Below are positions 1 to 7,275 of a stretch of 27,750 bases of DNA, one piece after another. Source of the stretch: Christensenella sp. UBA1685 (GTDB lineage Bacteria; Bacillota; Clostridia; Christensenellales; CAG-138); NCBI GenBank assembly GCA_002320595.1, contig DCKB01000012.1, positions 1 to 27,750 of the forward strand. Reading direction: 5' to 3'. Each line of letters begins with the position of its first letter. Position 1 is the first letter of the stretch. The notes beneath the pieces are model-generated. The model had not been told where the DNA came from. It saw only the letters and a list, made by a program, of their open reading frames with translations, and searched no databases. The position numbers and the translations under genes are program-made.

Positions 1-206
1 TCACAATGGCAAGGTAGAGCGCAGCCACCGTGAGGATCAGCGTCGCTTCTACGACTCCCATCGTTTCTACTCGCTTGCCGACTTCGATGCTCAGCTCGCT
101 GTGCATCGAAGAGCCTCCAATAACCGTCCTATGCGCCCTTTACAGTATTGCTCGCCCAACCTTTTCCTTCGTTGCTATACCGTCCAACATGTTTGACAAA
201 CCTACA
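1..206 (+). mobile_element. 3' end of an IS481-like insertion sequence (cut by window edge)
   Basis: The window opens inside a transposase whose stop codon lies at 194-196. The following bases, up to about 206, end in ACCTACA; read on the other strand they begin TGTAGGTTTGTC, the kind of TGT-starting terminus seen on IS481-type elements. This makes 206 a plausible right boundary. The left end and target duplication are outside the window, so the boundary is an inference. The element abuts the 3' end of the adenosine deaminase gene. Confidence 0.55.
2..196 (+). CDS. Transposase, C-terminal part (DDE integrase core)
   Basis: The second forward frame is open from base 2 to a TGA at 194-196 and gives 64 residues starting HNGKVERSHREDQRRFY. 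The NGKVER-SHR signature surrounds the last acidic residue of the DDE catalytic triad in integrase-core transposases of the IS481/IS3 type. The tail reads RPMRPLQYCSP and ends TVQHV, typical of an intact C terminus. The rest of the gene lies to the left of the window, so completeness cannot be judged. IS481 is my best family guess; an IS3-type orfB is the alternative. Confidence 0.75.
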   Translation, partial: HNGKVERSHREDQRRFYDSHRFYSLADFDAQLAVHRRASNNRPMRPLQYCSPNLFLRCYTVQHV

Positions 207-222
207 TTTTTGGGGAAACCTT

Positions 223-1260
223 TTAAATTTTGCCGGGCAGCGCCTGCAGGCATCCAAGCAGCTCGTCGATCAGAGCCGCCTTGCTTGCTTCATCCATAAA
301 AGACGCGCGGACGCTGTTGATATTGCAGCGGATCAGGTCGGCATAACTGAGGCCCATTTCGTGGAGACAATGGTCATATTCCTGATCCAGGTCGATGTCT
401 GAAAGAATCATGTTGTCCGTATTGATCGTGCAGGCGACCCCCAGATCGATCAGCATTCTGAGCGGATGCGCCTCGTAAGAAGGCTGCGTTTCGCACTGAA
501 TGTTGCTTGTGGGGCAGATCTCAAGCGTAACATGATCCCGGATGGCTCTTGCACACAGCGCCCGGTCCAATGCAATGTGGTGCCCGTGCCCAATCCGCTT
601 TGTGCCGAAATCAAGCGCCGCTTTCACGGTGTCCGGGCCTTGGCTGTCCCCGGCATGGCAGGTAAAGGGCACGCCGAGTTCGCGCGCACGCGCGAAAACG
701 GGTGCGAAGTTTTCGAGAGGAACGATGCCCTCTGCGCCCGCAAGATCTATGCCCGCAACGCCTTGGCCAAGGAAGTCCTTGGCCAGCTCCACCGTCAGCA
801 GGTTTTCCGCTTCGTTGACCGTTTCCGGGCCGACGCTCATGGCGCAAAGCAGAACGCCGATGCCGATCGTGGGGCAGCTGGCGGCGCCTTCCCGCACGCC
901 CTGAAGCACAGCCTCAATCGCTTGCCGCTGCGTCAGCCCCTTACGAGTGTGCAGCTGGGGCGCAAAGCGGATTTCGGCATAGGCAAGCCCCTGTGCGGCA
1001 AGAAGCTCCACCAGTTCCCGCGCCACCCGCGTAAGCGCGGGTTGATCCTGCAGAATGGAAAGCGGCATTTCAAACCGTTTCAAATATTCGTTGACGCTGC
1101 GGCAGTCGGCAGTGAGGATGATGAACGAGCGGAATTCCTCCAGCGTATCGGCCGGCAAGGGAATACCGCGCGCAAGGGCCAGCTCCCACGCGGTTTCCGG
1201 CAGCATGGAGCCGTCCAGATGCAGATGCAAATCTATTTTGGGGAACGAATAGCGGCGCAT
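223..1260 (-). CDS. add: Adenosine deaminase
   Basis: This 345-residue protein hydrolyses adenosine or deoxyadenosine to inosine and ammonia in purine salvage. Family motifs are in order: the zinc-binding HxH in KIDLHLHLDG (H12, H14), the ELVELLAAQGLAYAEIRFAP block, GIDLAGAE, the zinc ligand in TCHAGD, the catalytic HGHHI stretch, CPTSNIQ, and the INTDN aspartates near the end. Length is normal for bacterial Add. The ATG at 1260 follows AAGGAGC with 6-7 bp spacing on the minus strand. It lies 24 bp downstream of the L,D-transpeptidase gene and is probably co-transcribed with it. Its stop codon is about 17 bp from the inferred insertion sequence end, so any native terminator may have been displaced by the insertion. 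Confidence 0.93.
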   Translation of the reverse strand: MRRYSFPKIDLHLHLDGSMLPETAWELALARGIPLPADTLEEFRSFIILTADCRSVNEYLKRFEMPLSILQDQPALTRVARELVELLAAQGLAYAEIRFAPQLHTRKGLTQRQAIEAVLQGVREGAASCPTIGIGVLLCAMSVGPETVNEAENLLTVELAKDFLGQGVAGIDLAGAEGIVPLENFAPVFARARELGVPFTCHAGDSQGPDTVKAALDFGTKRIGHGHHIALDRALCARAIRDHVTLEICPTSNIQCETQPSYEAHPLRMLIDLGVACTINTDNMILSDIDLDQEYDHCLHEMGLSYADLIRCNINSVRASFMDEASKAALIDELLGCLQALPGKI

Positions 1261-1284
1261 AACAAAGCTCCTTTACAGTTTATT

Positions 1285-2082
1285 TTAATCGGATGCGATT
1301 TCGTAACAATCCGGCGTGGGCGTTTCCTTGGGCAGCAGGCGCGCCACGAGTGCCGCATCCGCTGGAAGCTCGTCCGTGATGGTCACGGTGGAGCCGGGGC
1401 AAAGGTAAAGATAGACCCATTGCGCGTCGTCCGGCAGAAGGCGGATGCAGCCGTGCGAGGCCGGTTGGCCGAGAAGCCAGAATTCGTCTTCCATCAAGTA
1501 GCGGTCATCCCGTTCGGAATAAGGCACGGAATGGAAGTAGATCCGCCCGCGGATCTGGGACCAATATTGCGCATAACAATCAAAGTGCACGAAGAAAGCG
1601 AAGCGCTTGTAATCCTCGCCCATCTTAAATGTGCCGCGTGGGCTGCGGTGGCCGTCCTCGATGCCGGAGGAGCAGATCATCTCCCGCACGAGCACGGTGT
1701 ATTCGCCGGCGCTGTCCTTTTCGTATACGAATACCGCCTGGTTTGTGAGATCCACTACGGTGTAAAACCGGTCGGGATCTTCATTGAGCCGCGCTTCCTC
1801 CGGGTAACGCCCGCCCTCCCGCGTGCGCAGGCTTTGGGGGGGGAGGGGATAGTCTGCGCTTTTATAAGGGGTCGGTTCCGGCGTGGGTGTTGGGGAAGGG
1901 GTCGGTTCCGGCGTGGGCGCGGGAGTTGGGCTGGGCGCGGGTACAGGCGCTGCTGTTTCGGGTACGAGCGTCACGTCTACCGGCGGGTGCGCAGGCGTGG
2001 CTTGCGGGCCGAATGCGCACCCTGCACAAAGGGCCGCCGCAAGGCAGGCGGGCGCGAGAAGGCAGGCGAGGGAACGTTTCAT
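1285..2082 (-). CDS. L,D-transpeptidase (YkuD domain) lipoprotein
   Basis: The 265-residue protein begins with a basic, hydrophobic signal peptide ending LCAGC, a near-lipobox, so it is probably a membrane-anchored lipoprotein. Residues about 30-72 are a Pro/Thr/Glu linker with repeated PTPEPTP units, a typical wall-spanning spacer. The C-terminal half is a YkuD domain with the catalytic SHGCIRL motif, whose Cys is the nucleophile, preceded by the conserved HSVP segment. Such enzymes form 3-3 peptidoglycan cross-links or attach proteins to the wall; which one cannot be told here. The GGAGG upstream is slightly far from the ATG. It is the first gene of a leftward pair with adenosine deaminase. 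Confidence 0.88.
   Translation of the reverse strand: MKRSLACLLAPACLAAALCAGCAFGPQATPAHPPVDVTLVPETAAPVPAPSPTPAPTPEPTPSPTPTPEPTPYKSADYPLPPQSLRTREGGRYPEEARLNEDPDRFYTVVDLTNQAVFVYEKDSAGEYTVLVREMICSSGIEDGHRSPRGTFKMGEDYKRFAFFVHFDCYAQYWSQIRGRIYFHSVPYSERDDRYLMEDEFWLLGQPASHGCIRLLPDDAQWVYLYLCPGSTVTITDELPADAALVARLLPKETPTPDCYEIASD
1866..1917 (-). repeat. 30-bp tandem repeat encoding the Pro-rich linker
   Basis: A block of about 22 bp (plus strand AAGGGGTCGGTTCCGGCGTG and following GG) occurs at 1866 and again at 1896, a period of 30 bp or ten codons. It encodes the PTPEPTP units of the lipoprotein linker. The period is a whole number of codons, so copy-number change would lengthen or shorten the wall-spanning spacer without a frameshift. 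Confidence 0.8.
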
Positions 2083-2123
2083 ATTTTAAATAAGGCTCCT
2101 CCATTCAATTGCTTTACCGGCTT

Positions 2124-2153
2124 ATTTTACCATGCACTACACGCGATACACAA
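2124..2153 (-). promoter_or_regulatory. Putative sigma-A promoter for the L,D-transpeptidase-add pair
   Basis: On the minus strand TTGTGT (2153-2148) and TAAAAT (2129-2124) are separated by 18 bp. The predicted start is about 30 bp above the coding start. The -10 box is good and the -35 box moderate. Confidence 0.5.
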
Positions 2154-2191
2154 CGAAAATCAGGATTTGCGTTGAAACAGGCGTGGCATGG

Positions 2192-2220
2192 TTGTAAAAA
2201 TGTGGCCGTGATGCTATACT
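2192..2220 (+). promoter_or_regulatory. Putative sigma-A promoter for the nitroreductase gene
   Basis: TTGTAA (2192-2197) and TATACT (2215-2220) are 17 bp apart, about 70 bp upstream of the nitroreductase ATG. The leftward promoter lies beside it, so the 215-bp gap is a divergent promoter region. Confidence 0.6.
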
Positions 2221-2297
2221 AAAAATAAATGATTTGCTGCACGAAAAAACAAAACGCAGGAAATCCTGCATTTATAGCCGAACGAAAGGGGGAGGAC

Positions 2298-2828
2298 ATG
2301 GAGCTATATGAAACGATCGCCGCAAGGCGCAGCATTCGGAAATACAAAGAGGATCCCGTCCCGCGTGAAACGCTCGACCGCGTTTTGGAGGCGGCAAGGC
2401 TTGCCCCTTCCTGGTGCAACCGCCAGTGTCACCGCTACATCGTCGTATCCGATCCCGAAACGCGCAAAACGCTCGGCGAGCTGATCGATAACCCATCTGT
2501 GGAGTGCTATGAAAAGGCGCCTTACGCGCTTGTGCTTTGCGCTGAGCCGTCCGACAGCGGGTTCAACGCGGGCAAGGAATATTATCTGGTGGATTGCGGC
2601 ATCAGCATGGAACACCTCGTCCTTGCCGCTGCGGCGGAAGGGCTTGGCACCTGCTGGGTGGGCTATTTCCCGGAGAACCCGGTGCGCAACCTGCTCGGCA
2701 TCCCGCGCGAGGTGAAGGTCGTGGCCATCACGCCGCTTGGCGTGCCGGATGAGGCGCCGTCTGCCCGGCCGCGCGTGCCGCTTGGAAAGATTGTTTTTGA
2801 AGGCGCATGGCGCAGGGACAATGCCTGA
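2298..2828 (+). CDS. Nitroreductase family protein
   Basis: This 176-residue protein matches FMN-dependent NAD(P)H oxidoreductases of the nitroreductase fold. It shows the N-terminal phosphate-binding RRSIRKY, the PSWCNRQCHRY segment contacting FMN, and the helix with MEHLVLAAAAEGLGTCWVGYF. The start at 2298 is chosen because a strong AAGGGGGAGG lies 3-10 bp before it and family members begin with MELYETIxxRRSIR. An upstream in-frame ATG at 2229 would add 23 residues unlike the family and has no ribosome site. The physiological substrate is unknown. It appears to be a single-gene unit with its own promoter. Confidence 0.88.
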   Translation: MELYETIAARRSIRKYKEDPVPRETLDRVLEAARLAPSWCNRQCHRYIVVSDPETRKTLGELIDNPSVECYEKAPYALVLCAEPSDSGFNAGKEYYLVDCGISMEHLVLAAAAEGLGTCWVGYFPENPVRNLLGIPREVKVVAITPLGVPDEAPSARPRVPLGKIVFEGAWRRDNA

Positions 2829-2851
2829 ACGCGCCGCAAAGAGATTGTTTT

Positions 2852-2880
2852 TTGGCGCATTTCTGCGCCATCCCAATAAT
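2852..2880 (+). promoter_or_regulatory. Possible pckA promoter overlapping a short hairpin
   Basis: TTGGCG (2852-2857) and AATAAT (2875-2880) are 17 bp apart. A perfect 7-bp inverted repeat, TGGCGCA-TTTC-TGCGCCA (2853-2870), overlaps the -35 box and spacer and could be an operator. There is no T tract after the hairpin, so it is not a convincing terminator for the nitroreductase gene. Both boxes are imperfect. Confidence 0.35.
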
Positions 2881-2915
2881 TAAGGACAAAAAGCGAAATG
2901 CAAAGGAGTATCGAG

Positions 2916-4487
2916 ATGAAGGCCTACATCGAATCCCTTGGAATCATCGCGCCGAAGGCGGTTTACCGCAACTTAACCCCGGCGCAGCTTGTGGAGCACG
3001 CGCTTGCGCGCGGGGAGGGCAAGCTTGCAAACACCGGCGCGCTCGTTGTAACGACCGGCAAATATACCGGCCGTTCCCCGAACGACCGCTTTGTGGTGGA
3101 TACGCCCGCAGTCCACGACGACATCGACTGGGGCAAGGTGAACGTGCCCATCAGCCCTGAAAAGTTCGAGGGCATCTATAACCGCATGATGGCATATTTG
3201 CAGGGCCGCGACATCTTCGTGTTCGACGGCTTTGCCGGTGCGGATGAGAAGCATCATTTGCCCGTGCGTGTGATAAACGAGCTTGCAAGCCAGAACCTCT
3301 TCATCCATCAGCTCCTCGTGCGCCCGACGGCGGAACAGCTTGCGGATTTCGTGCCCGGCTTCACCGTGATCGCGGCCCCCGGCTTCAAGTGCATCCCCGA
3401 GGTGGACGGCGTCAACTCCGAGGCGGCGATTCTCGTCAATTTTGACAAACGCATGGTCGTTATCGCAGGCAGCCAGTATGCAGGCGAAATCAAAAAGTCC
3501 GTATTCTCCGTGATGAACTATCTCCTACCCAAACAGGGCGTGCTTTCCATGCACTGCTCCGCGAACGTGGGTGCGGACGGCGACGTGGCGCTTTTCTACG
3601 GCCTTTCCGGAACGGGTAAAACCACTCTTTCCGCCGACCCAAACCGCATGCTCATCGGCGATGACGAGCATGGCTGGAGCGATACCGGCTGCTTCAACAT
3701 CGAAGGCGGCTGCTATGCCAAGTGCATCAACCTTTCCAGGGAAAATGAGCCGCAGATCTGGGATGCGATCAAATTCGGCTCCCTTGTTGAAAACGTCATC
3801 ATGGACGATGAAACCCGCGAGTTTGATTTTGCGGATGCGACGCTCACCGAAAACACCCGCGTGGGCTATCCGGTGGAGTACATCCCCAACTGCGTAATCC
3901 CCGGCGTGGCGGGTCACCCGAAGACGGTCATCTTCCTGACGGCGGATGCCTTCGGCGTTCTGCCTCCGGTTTCCCGGCTCGATAAGAACCAGGCCATGTA
4001 TCACTTCGTTTCCGGCTATACCTCCAAGCTCGCCGGCACGGAGCGCGGCATCGTGGAACCGCAGACGACGTTCTCCACCTGCTTCGGCGCGCCGTTCCTG
4101 CCGCTGCATCCGTCCTTCTATGCGGAGATGCTTGGCAAGAAGATCGAGGAGCACGATGCGAAGGTTTACCTTGTGAACACCGGCTGGGCAGGCGGCAAAT
4201 ACGGCGTGGGCTCCCGCATGAAGCTCCGCTACACCCGCGCGATGGTCACGGCGGCGCTCAACGGCGAGCTTGAGAAGGCGGAGTTTGAGCTTGACCCCAT
4301 CTTCAACGTGATGGTGCCAAAGACCTGCCCGAACGTGCCGGATGAGTTCCTGAGCCAGCGCAGGCTCTGGAAGGATCAGGCGGAATACGAAGCCACGGCG
4401 AAGGATCTTGCAGCGCGCTTTGTGAAGAACTTTGAAAAGTATTCCAACATGCCCGCAAGCATTGTGAACGCGGGGCCGAAGGCGTAA
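2916..4487 (+). CDS. pckA: Phosphoenolpyruvate carboxykinase (ATP)
   Basis: The 523-residue product interconverts oxaloacetate plus ATP with phosphoenolpyruvate, CO2 and ADP (EC 4.1.1.49). It has the kinase-type P-loop GLSGTGKTTLSADP around residues 228-240, the following IGDDEHGW metal and phosphate site, early TGKYTGRSPNDRF, and the late NTGWxGGKYGVGSRM block. Length is normal for the ATP-dependent class. The start at 2916 is preferred over the in-frame ATG at 2898 because AAGGAG at 2903-2908 is spaced 7 bp from it. In an amino-acid-fermenting anaerobe it may run in either direction, anaplerotic or gluconeogenic; the sequence does not say which. Confidence 0.95.
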   Translation: MKAYIESLGIIAPKAVYRNLTPAQLVEHALARGEGKLANTGALVVTTGKYTGRSPNDRFVVDTPAVHDDIDWGKVNVPISPEKFEGIYNRMMAYLQGRDIFVFDGFAGADEKHHLPVRVINELASQNLFIHQLLVRPTAEQLADFVPGFTVIAAPGFKCIPEVDGVNSEAAILVNFDKRMVVIAGSQYAGEIKKSVFSVMNYLLPKQGVLSMHCSANVGADGDVALFYGLSGTGKTTLSADPNRMLIGDDEHGWSDTGCFNIEGGCYAKCINLSRENEPQIWDAIKFGSLVENVIMDDETREFDFADATLTENTRVGYPVEYIPNCVIPGVAGHPKTVIFLTADAFGVLPPVSRLDKNQAMYHFVSGYTSKLAGTERGIVEPQTTFSTCFGAPFLPLHPSFYAEMLGKKIEEHDAKVYLVNTGWAGGKYGVGSRMKLRYTRAMVTAALNGELEKAEFELDPIFNVMVPKTCPNVPDEFLSQRRLWKDQAEYEATAKDLAARFVKNFEKYSNMPASIVNAGPKA

Positions 4488-4511
4488 AACAATTCAGCAG
4501 AAGAAAAACAA

Positions 4512-4539
4512 TGGGGCCGCAGTGAATGCACTGCGGCCC
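4512..4539 (-). terminator. Intrinsic terminator of the MATE gene, possibly bidirectional
   Basis: A perfect 12-bp stem (GGGGCCGCAGTG with CACTGCGGCCCC) has an AATG loop. On the minus strand it is followed by ATTGTTTTTCTTCT, a good U tract, 16 bp after the MATE stop codon. On the plus strand no U run follows, so termination of pckA here is less certain. Confidence 0.85.
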
Positions 4540-4554
4540 CAAGCCATTTCCGGG

Positions 4555-5943
4555 TTACCCCTGCGTTTCCGCCGTCAGGTTGCGGCACCATTTGCCCTGC
4601 TTGTAGCGGCGATAGCCGATGAGCATGCGCACCAGCTGCTCGCACTGGATGATGGCAAACATGGCGGCAATCGAGGTAACCTGGAACGCATAAACAGAAA
4701 GGAACGCCAGCGGAACACCCACGAGCCAGACGATCCCGCAATCGAGGAACATTAGGAAAACGGAATCTCCCCCGGCCCGGATGGTGGACATGAAGATGAC
4801 GTTGAAGAGCCTTGCGGCGATGCGCACGGAGAACAGCCGCACCATGAGCACCGCGCCGGATGCGATGGAAGCATCGGTCAGGCCGAAGAGGCTCACGAGC
4901 GGCTGTGCCAAGAGGGAAATCAGGAGCGCTACGCAGGCTGCAAGCACGGCGGATACGGGGAACAGATACTTTACACAGCGCTTTGCTTCCGCAAGGTCGC
5001 CGCGCCCCAACTGTTCGCCGACGATGAGCCCCACCGCGCTGTTGATCCCCTGTACCGCAACATAGAAGAAGCTGCCCACCGTATTGCCGATTTTATAAAT
5101 CGACAGCGCATCGGGGCTGAGAAGGCCATACGCCTTCACATACATGGTGTTGCCAAGGCCGAAAATGGCTTCGTTGGCGATCAGGGGCAGCATCCGTTTC
5201 ACAATGGGCTTAATAAAGGTGCCGCTCCAGGCCGTCATCTCCCGGAAGGAGCCGAGGAAGGGCTGTTGCGTAACAACGGCATAGACGATATGCACAAGGG
5301 CGCCGCAGGCGTTGGCGATGACGGTCGCGAGCGCTGCGCCCGCTATCCCCATCTGCGGCAGGCCGAGCTTGCCGAAAATCAAGAGGTAATTCAAACAGGC
5401 ATTGAGAATGTTTACCCCGATCCCGATCATCATGGGAATTTGGGTCTGCTGGATGCTGCGGTACATGAAGGAAAACGCGCTGATGAGCGCATTGAAGAAA
5501 TAGCCGAAGCAGGCGATGCGCAGATACTGCCACCCAAGGCCGATCAGCGAAGCGTCGCCGCTCGCATAAAAACGCAGCACGCCGTGCCCGGCAAACTGCG
5601 CTACAAGGAAAAACAGGAGCGCGCCGAGCAGGTTGAGCATGACCTGGAAGCCAAAACACTTTTTAAGGGAGTTCCAATCCTTTGCGCCGAAGAATTGGGA
5701 GGAATAGATGTTTACGCCGGAGTTGATGCCGAAGGAAACCGGGCCAAGCAGCATGTCCAGCTGCGTGGCAACGGCGACCGCACCCACGCCGCCCACGTGG
5801 CTTACCATGATGGTGTCCACAAAGCCGGCGCCCTGGTTGAGGATCTGCTGCCCGGCGATGGGCAAAGCAATGCGCCCGATCTTTCCGTAAAAGGAGGCGG
5901 GCGCGAGATAGGTATCCTTCCATTTTTTCAACAAAGCAGCCAC
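4555..5943 (-). CDS. MATE family multidrug or metabolite efflux transporter
   Basis: The 462-residue protein is rich in hydrophobic segments consistent with about 12 transmembrane helices. It carries MATE-type features: IALPIAGQQILNQGAGFVDTIMVSHVGG near the N terminus, FGINSGVNIYSSQFFGA in the first half and the related VGLIVGEQLGRGDLAEAK in the second. Members export drugs or metabolites by Na+ or H+ antiport; the substrate here is unknown. The assigned start is a GTG at 5943 with a GAGAGG 16 bp upstream, which is too far for an ideal site. An in-frame TAA lies two codons upstream of the GTG, so the true start is this GTG or one of the two TTG codons three and four codons later. It is transcribed alone, with the terminator at 4512-4539. 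Confidence 0.9.
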   Translation of the reverse strand: MAALLKKWKDTYLAPASFYGKIGRIALPIAGQQILNQGAGFVDTIMVSHVGGVGAVAVATQLDMLLGPVSFGINSGVNIYSSQFFGAKDWNSLKKCFGFQVMLNLLGALLFFLVAQFAGHGVLRFYASGDASLIGLGWQYLRIACFGYFFNALISAFSFMYRSIQQTQIPMMIGIGVNILNACLNYLLIFGKLGLPQMGIAGAALATVIANACGALVHIVYAVVTQQPFLGSFREMTAWSGTFIKPIVKRMLPLIANEAIFGLGNTMYVKAYGLLSPDALSIYKIGNTVGSFFYVAVQGINSAVGLIVGEQLGRGDLAEAKRCVKYLFPVSAVLAACVALLISLLAQPLVSLFGLTDASIASGAVLMVRLFSVRIAARLFNVIFMSTIRAGGDSVFLMFLDCGIVWLVGVPLAFLSVYAFQVTSIAAMFAIIQCEQLVRMLIGYRRYKQGKWCRNLTAETQG

Positions 5944-6078
5944 TGTCTGTTATTCTATACCTCTCGCTTTTAAAATGCAACCGCAGGCGCGGGGAAAAGT
6001 GCAATTTGCTTTTGGGGAAAAGCATGAAGGCTTGAACGCCATTCAACAAATTCACACCAAAGGTTGAATGCGCCTCCG

Positions 6079-6107
6079 TTGCGCGTTTTGTACCGTGCGG
6101 GTATCAT
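6079..6107 (+). promoter_or_regulatory. Putative promoter for the Xre-family regulator
   Basis: TTGCGC (6079-6084) and TATCAT (6102-6107) are 17 bp apart, about 43 bp upstream of the ATG. The 206-bp gap at 5944-6149 separates the divergent MATE and regulator genes and must hold both promoters. Confidence 0.45.
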
Positions 6108-6149
6108 AAAAGCAGGCGGCCGCCAAAGCAAAAAGGGAGGACGAAACGA

Positions 6150-7205
6150 ATGGAATGGAAGATCGGTGAAACCATTGCGGCCCTGCGCAGGGAAAGGGGC
6201 ATAACGCAGGAGGCGCTTGCGGGCGCCGTGGGCGTGTCCGCTGCGGCGGTCAGCAAATGGGAAACCGGCGTGAGCTGCCCCGATGTTGCGTTGCTTTCTC
6301 CGCTCGCACGGGCGCTGCGGACGGATGTAAACGCGCTGCTTGGATTTACGGCAAAGCCCACGGATGCGGAATGCGCCGCTTATGTGAACGAGGTGGCCGC
6401 ACTTGCGCTTGGCGGGGATTTGGAAGCAGCACGGGCACGCATTGCGGCATTGCTGCGGGAATACCCAGGCTGCCCGGCACTGCAATACCAGCTTGCGGCG
6501 CTGCTGATGAGCCTGCCCATGTGGGGGAGCGGGGATGCGTCCGGAAAGGAACGGGAAGAAGCCAAAAAACTGCTTGAAGAAGCCGCGCAGGGGAACGATC
6601 CGGGCTATGCTGCTGCGGCCGCGCACATGCTTGCAGGGCTTTGCGTTGGGGATGATGAGCTTGCACGCGCGGAAGCGCTGTTGGATGGGCTTCCGCAGCC
6701 TGCGCCGGATGCATCGATGCTCCGGGCACTCATCGCGGAAAAACGCGGCGATGTTGAAACGGCCAAGCGCATGCTGCAAACATCGCTCCTGCAGGCCTTC
6801 AACCAAATGCAGACCTGCCTTGCGCGGCTCGCTTCCGCGCCGTTTGCAGAGCCGCAGGAAGCGCTTGCCATCGTTCGGGTGCATGAAGCGTGCGCCGCGG
6901 CTGTGGGGTATCCTTTTTCCATGAGCGATTTGCTCTACACGGAGGCATACATCCGTCTGGGAGACCTGCCGCGCGCGGGCAAGCATTTGCTCCGGCTTGC
7001 GGAATTCTTTTCCGCGCCGCCAAAGGAGCTTTCCTCGCCGCTGTTCTCCGCGCTTTCAAAGGGCGCTTCGGATATGAGCCGTTCGTTTCAGGCCATGCGG
7101 CGGATCTTTGTCGAAAGCCTGGCTGAGGAGGAAACGCTTGCCCCGCTGCGCGGCACGCCGGAATATGAGGCCGCGCTTGCGCTGCTGCGGGCGGATGAAA
7201 GCTGA
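6150..7205 (+). CDS. Xre-family HTH regulator with a helical repeat C-terminal region
   Basis: Residues about 5-60 form a Cro/C1-type helix-turn-helix (IGETIAALRRERGITQEALAGAVGVSAAAVSKWETG, given here only to its core: ITQEALAGAVGVS). The remaining 290 residues are Ala/Leu-rich amphipathic helices without catalytic motifs, resembling the TPR-like sensory domains of Firmicutes regulators in which a peptide or partner controls DNA binding. The ATG at 6150 follows AGGGAGGA with 8 bp spacing. It is divergent from the MATE transporter, a common local regulator-transporter arrangement, but that link is only positional. Total length is 351 residues. No ligand can be assigned. Confidence 0.85.
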   Translation: MEWKIGETIAALRRERGITQEALAGAVGVSAAAVSKWETGVSCPDVALLSPLARALRTDVNALLGFTAKPTDAECAAYVNEVAALALGGDLEAARARIAALLREYPGCPALQYQLAALLMSLPMWGSGDASGKEREEAKKLLEEAAQGNDPGYAAAAAHMLAGLCVGDDELARAEALLDGLPQPAPDASMLRALIAEKRGDVETAKRMLQTSLLQAFNQMQTCLARLASAPFAEPQEALAIVRVHEACAAAVGYPFSMSDLLYTEAYIRLGDLPRAGKHLLRLAEFFSAPPKELSSPLFSALSKGASDMSRSFQAMRRIFVESLAEEETLAPLRGTPEYEAALALLRADES

Positions 7206-7215
7206 ACGCACCTTC

Positions 7216-7245
7216 TTGCAGCGCTCTCTCGCATCGTGATACAAT
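7216..7245 (+). promoter_or_regulatory. Putative promoter for the amidohydrolase gene
   Basis: TTGCAG (7216-7221) and TACAAT (7240-7245) are separated by 18 bp and lie about 30 bp above the coding start, immediately after the regulator gene ends at 7205. Confidence 0.6.
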
Positions 7246-7275
7246 GACGGGAGTAAACACAGGAGGGAGAATGTT

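Noticed and set aside
466..2175. A 569-codon plus-strand frame opposite add and the L,D-transpeptidase gene
   Set aside because: Both minus-strand genes have family motifs, ribosome sites and normal lengths. The plus frame is low-complexity Arg/Gly-rich at its end and crosses two genes.
2254..2268. GCAGG-AAAT-CCTGC hairpin followed by a T-rich run on the minus strand
   Set aside because: The stem is only five to six pairs, it lies in the nitroreductase leader, and there is no minus-strand transcript it would need to end.
2229..2297. A 23-residue N-terminal extension of the nitroreductase
   Set aside because: The upstream ATG has no ribosome site, and the added residues are unlike the family. 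The strong GGGGGAGG serves the ATG at 2298.
4512..4539. The 12-bp hairpin as the main terminator of pckA
   Set aside because: On the plus strand it is followed by AAGCCATTTCC with no U tract. It fits the MATE gene on the minus strand far better, so only a bidirectional role was kept as a possibility.
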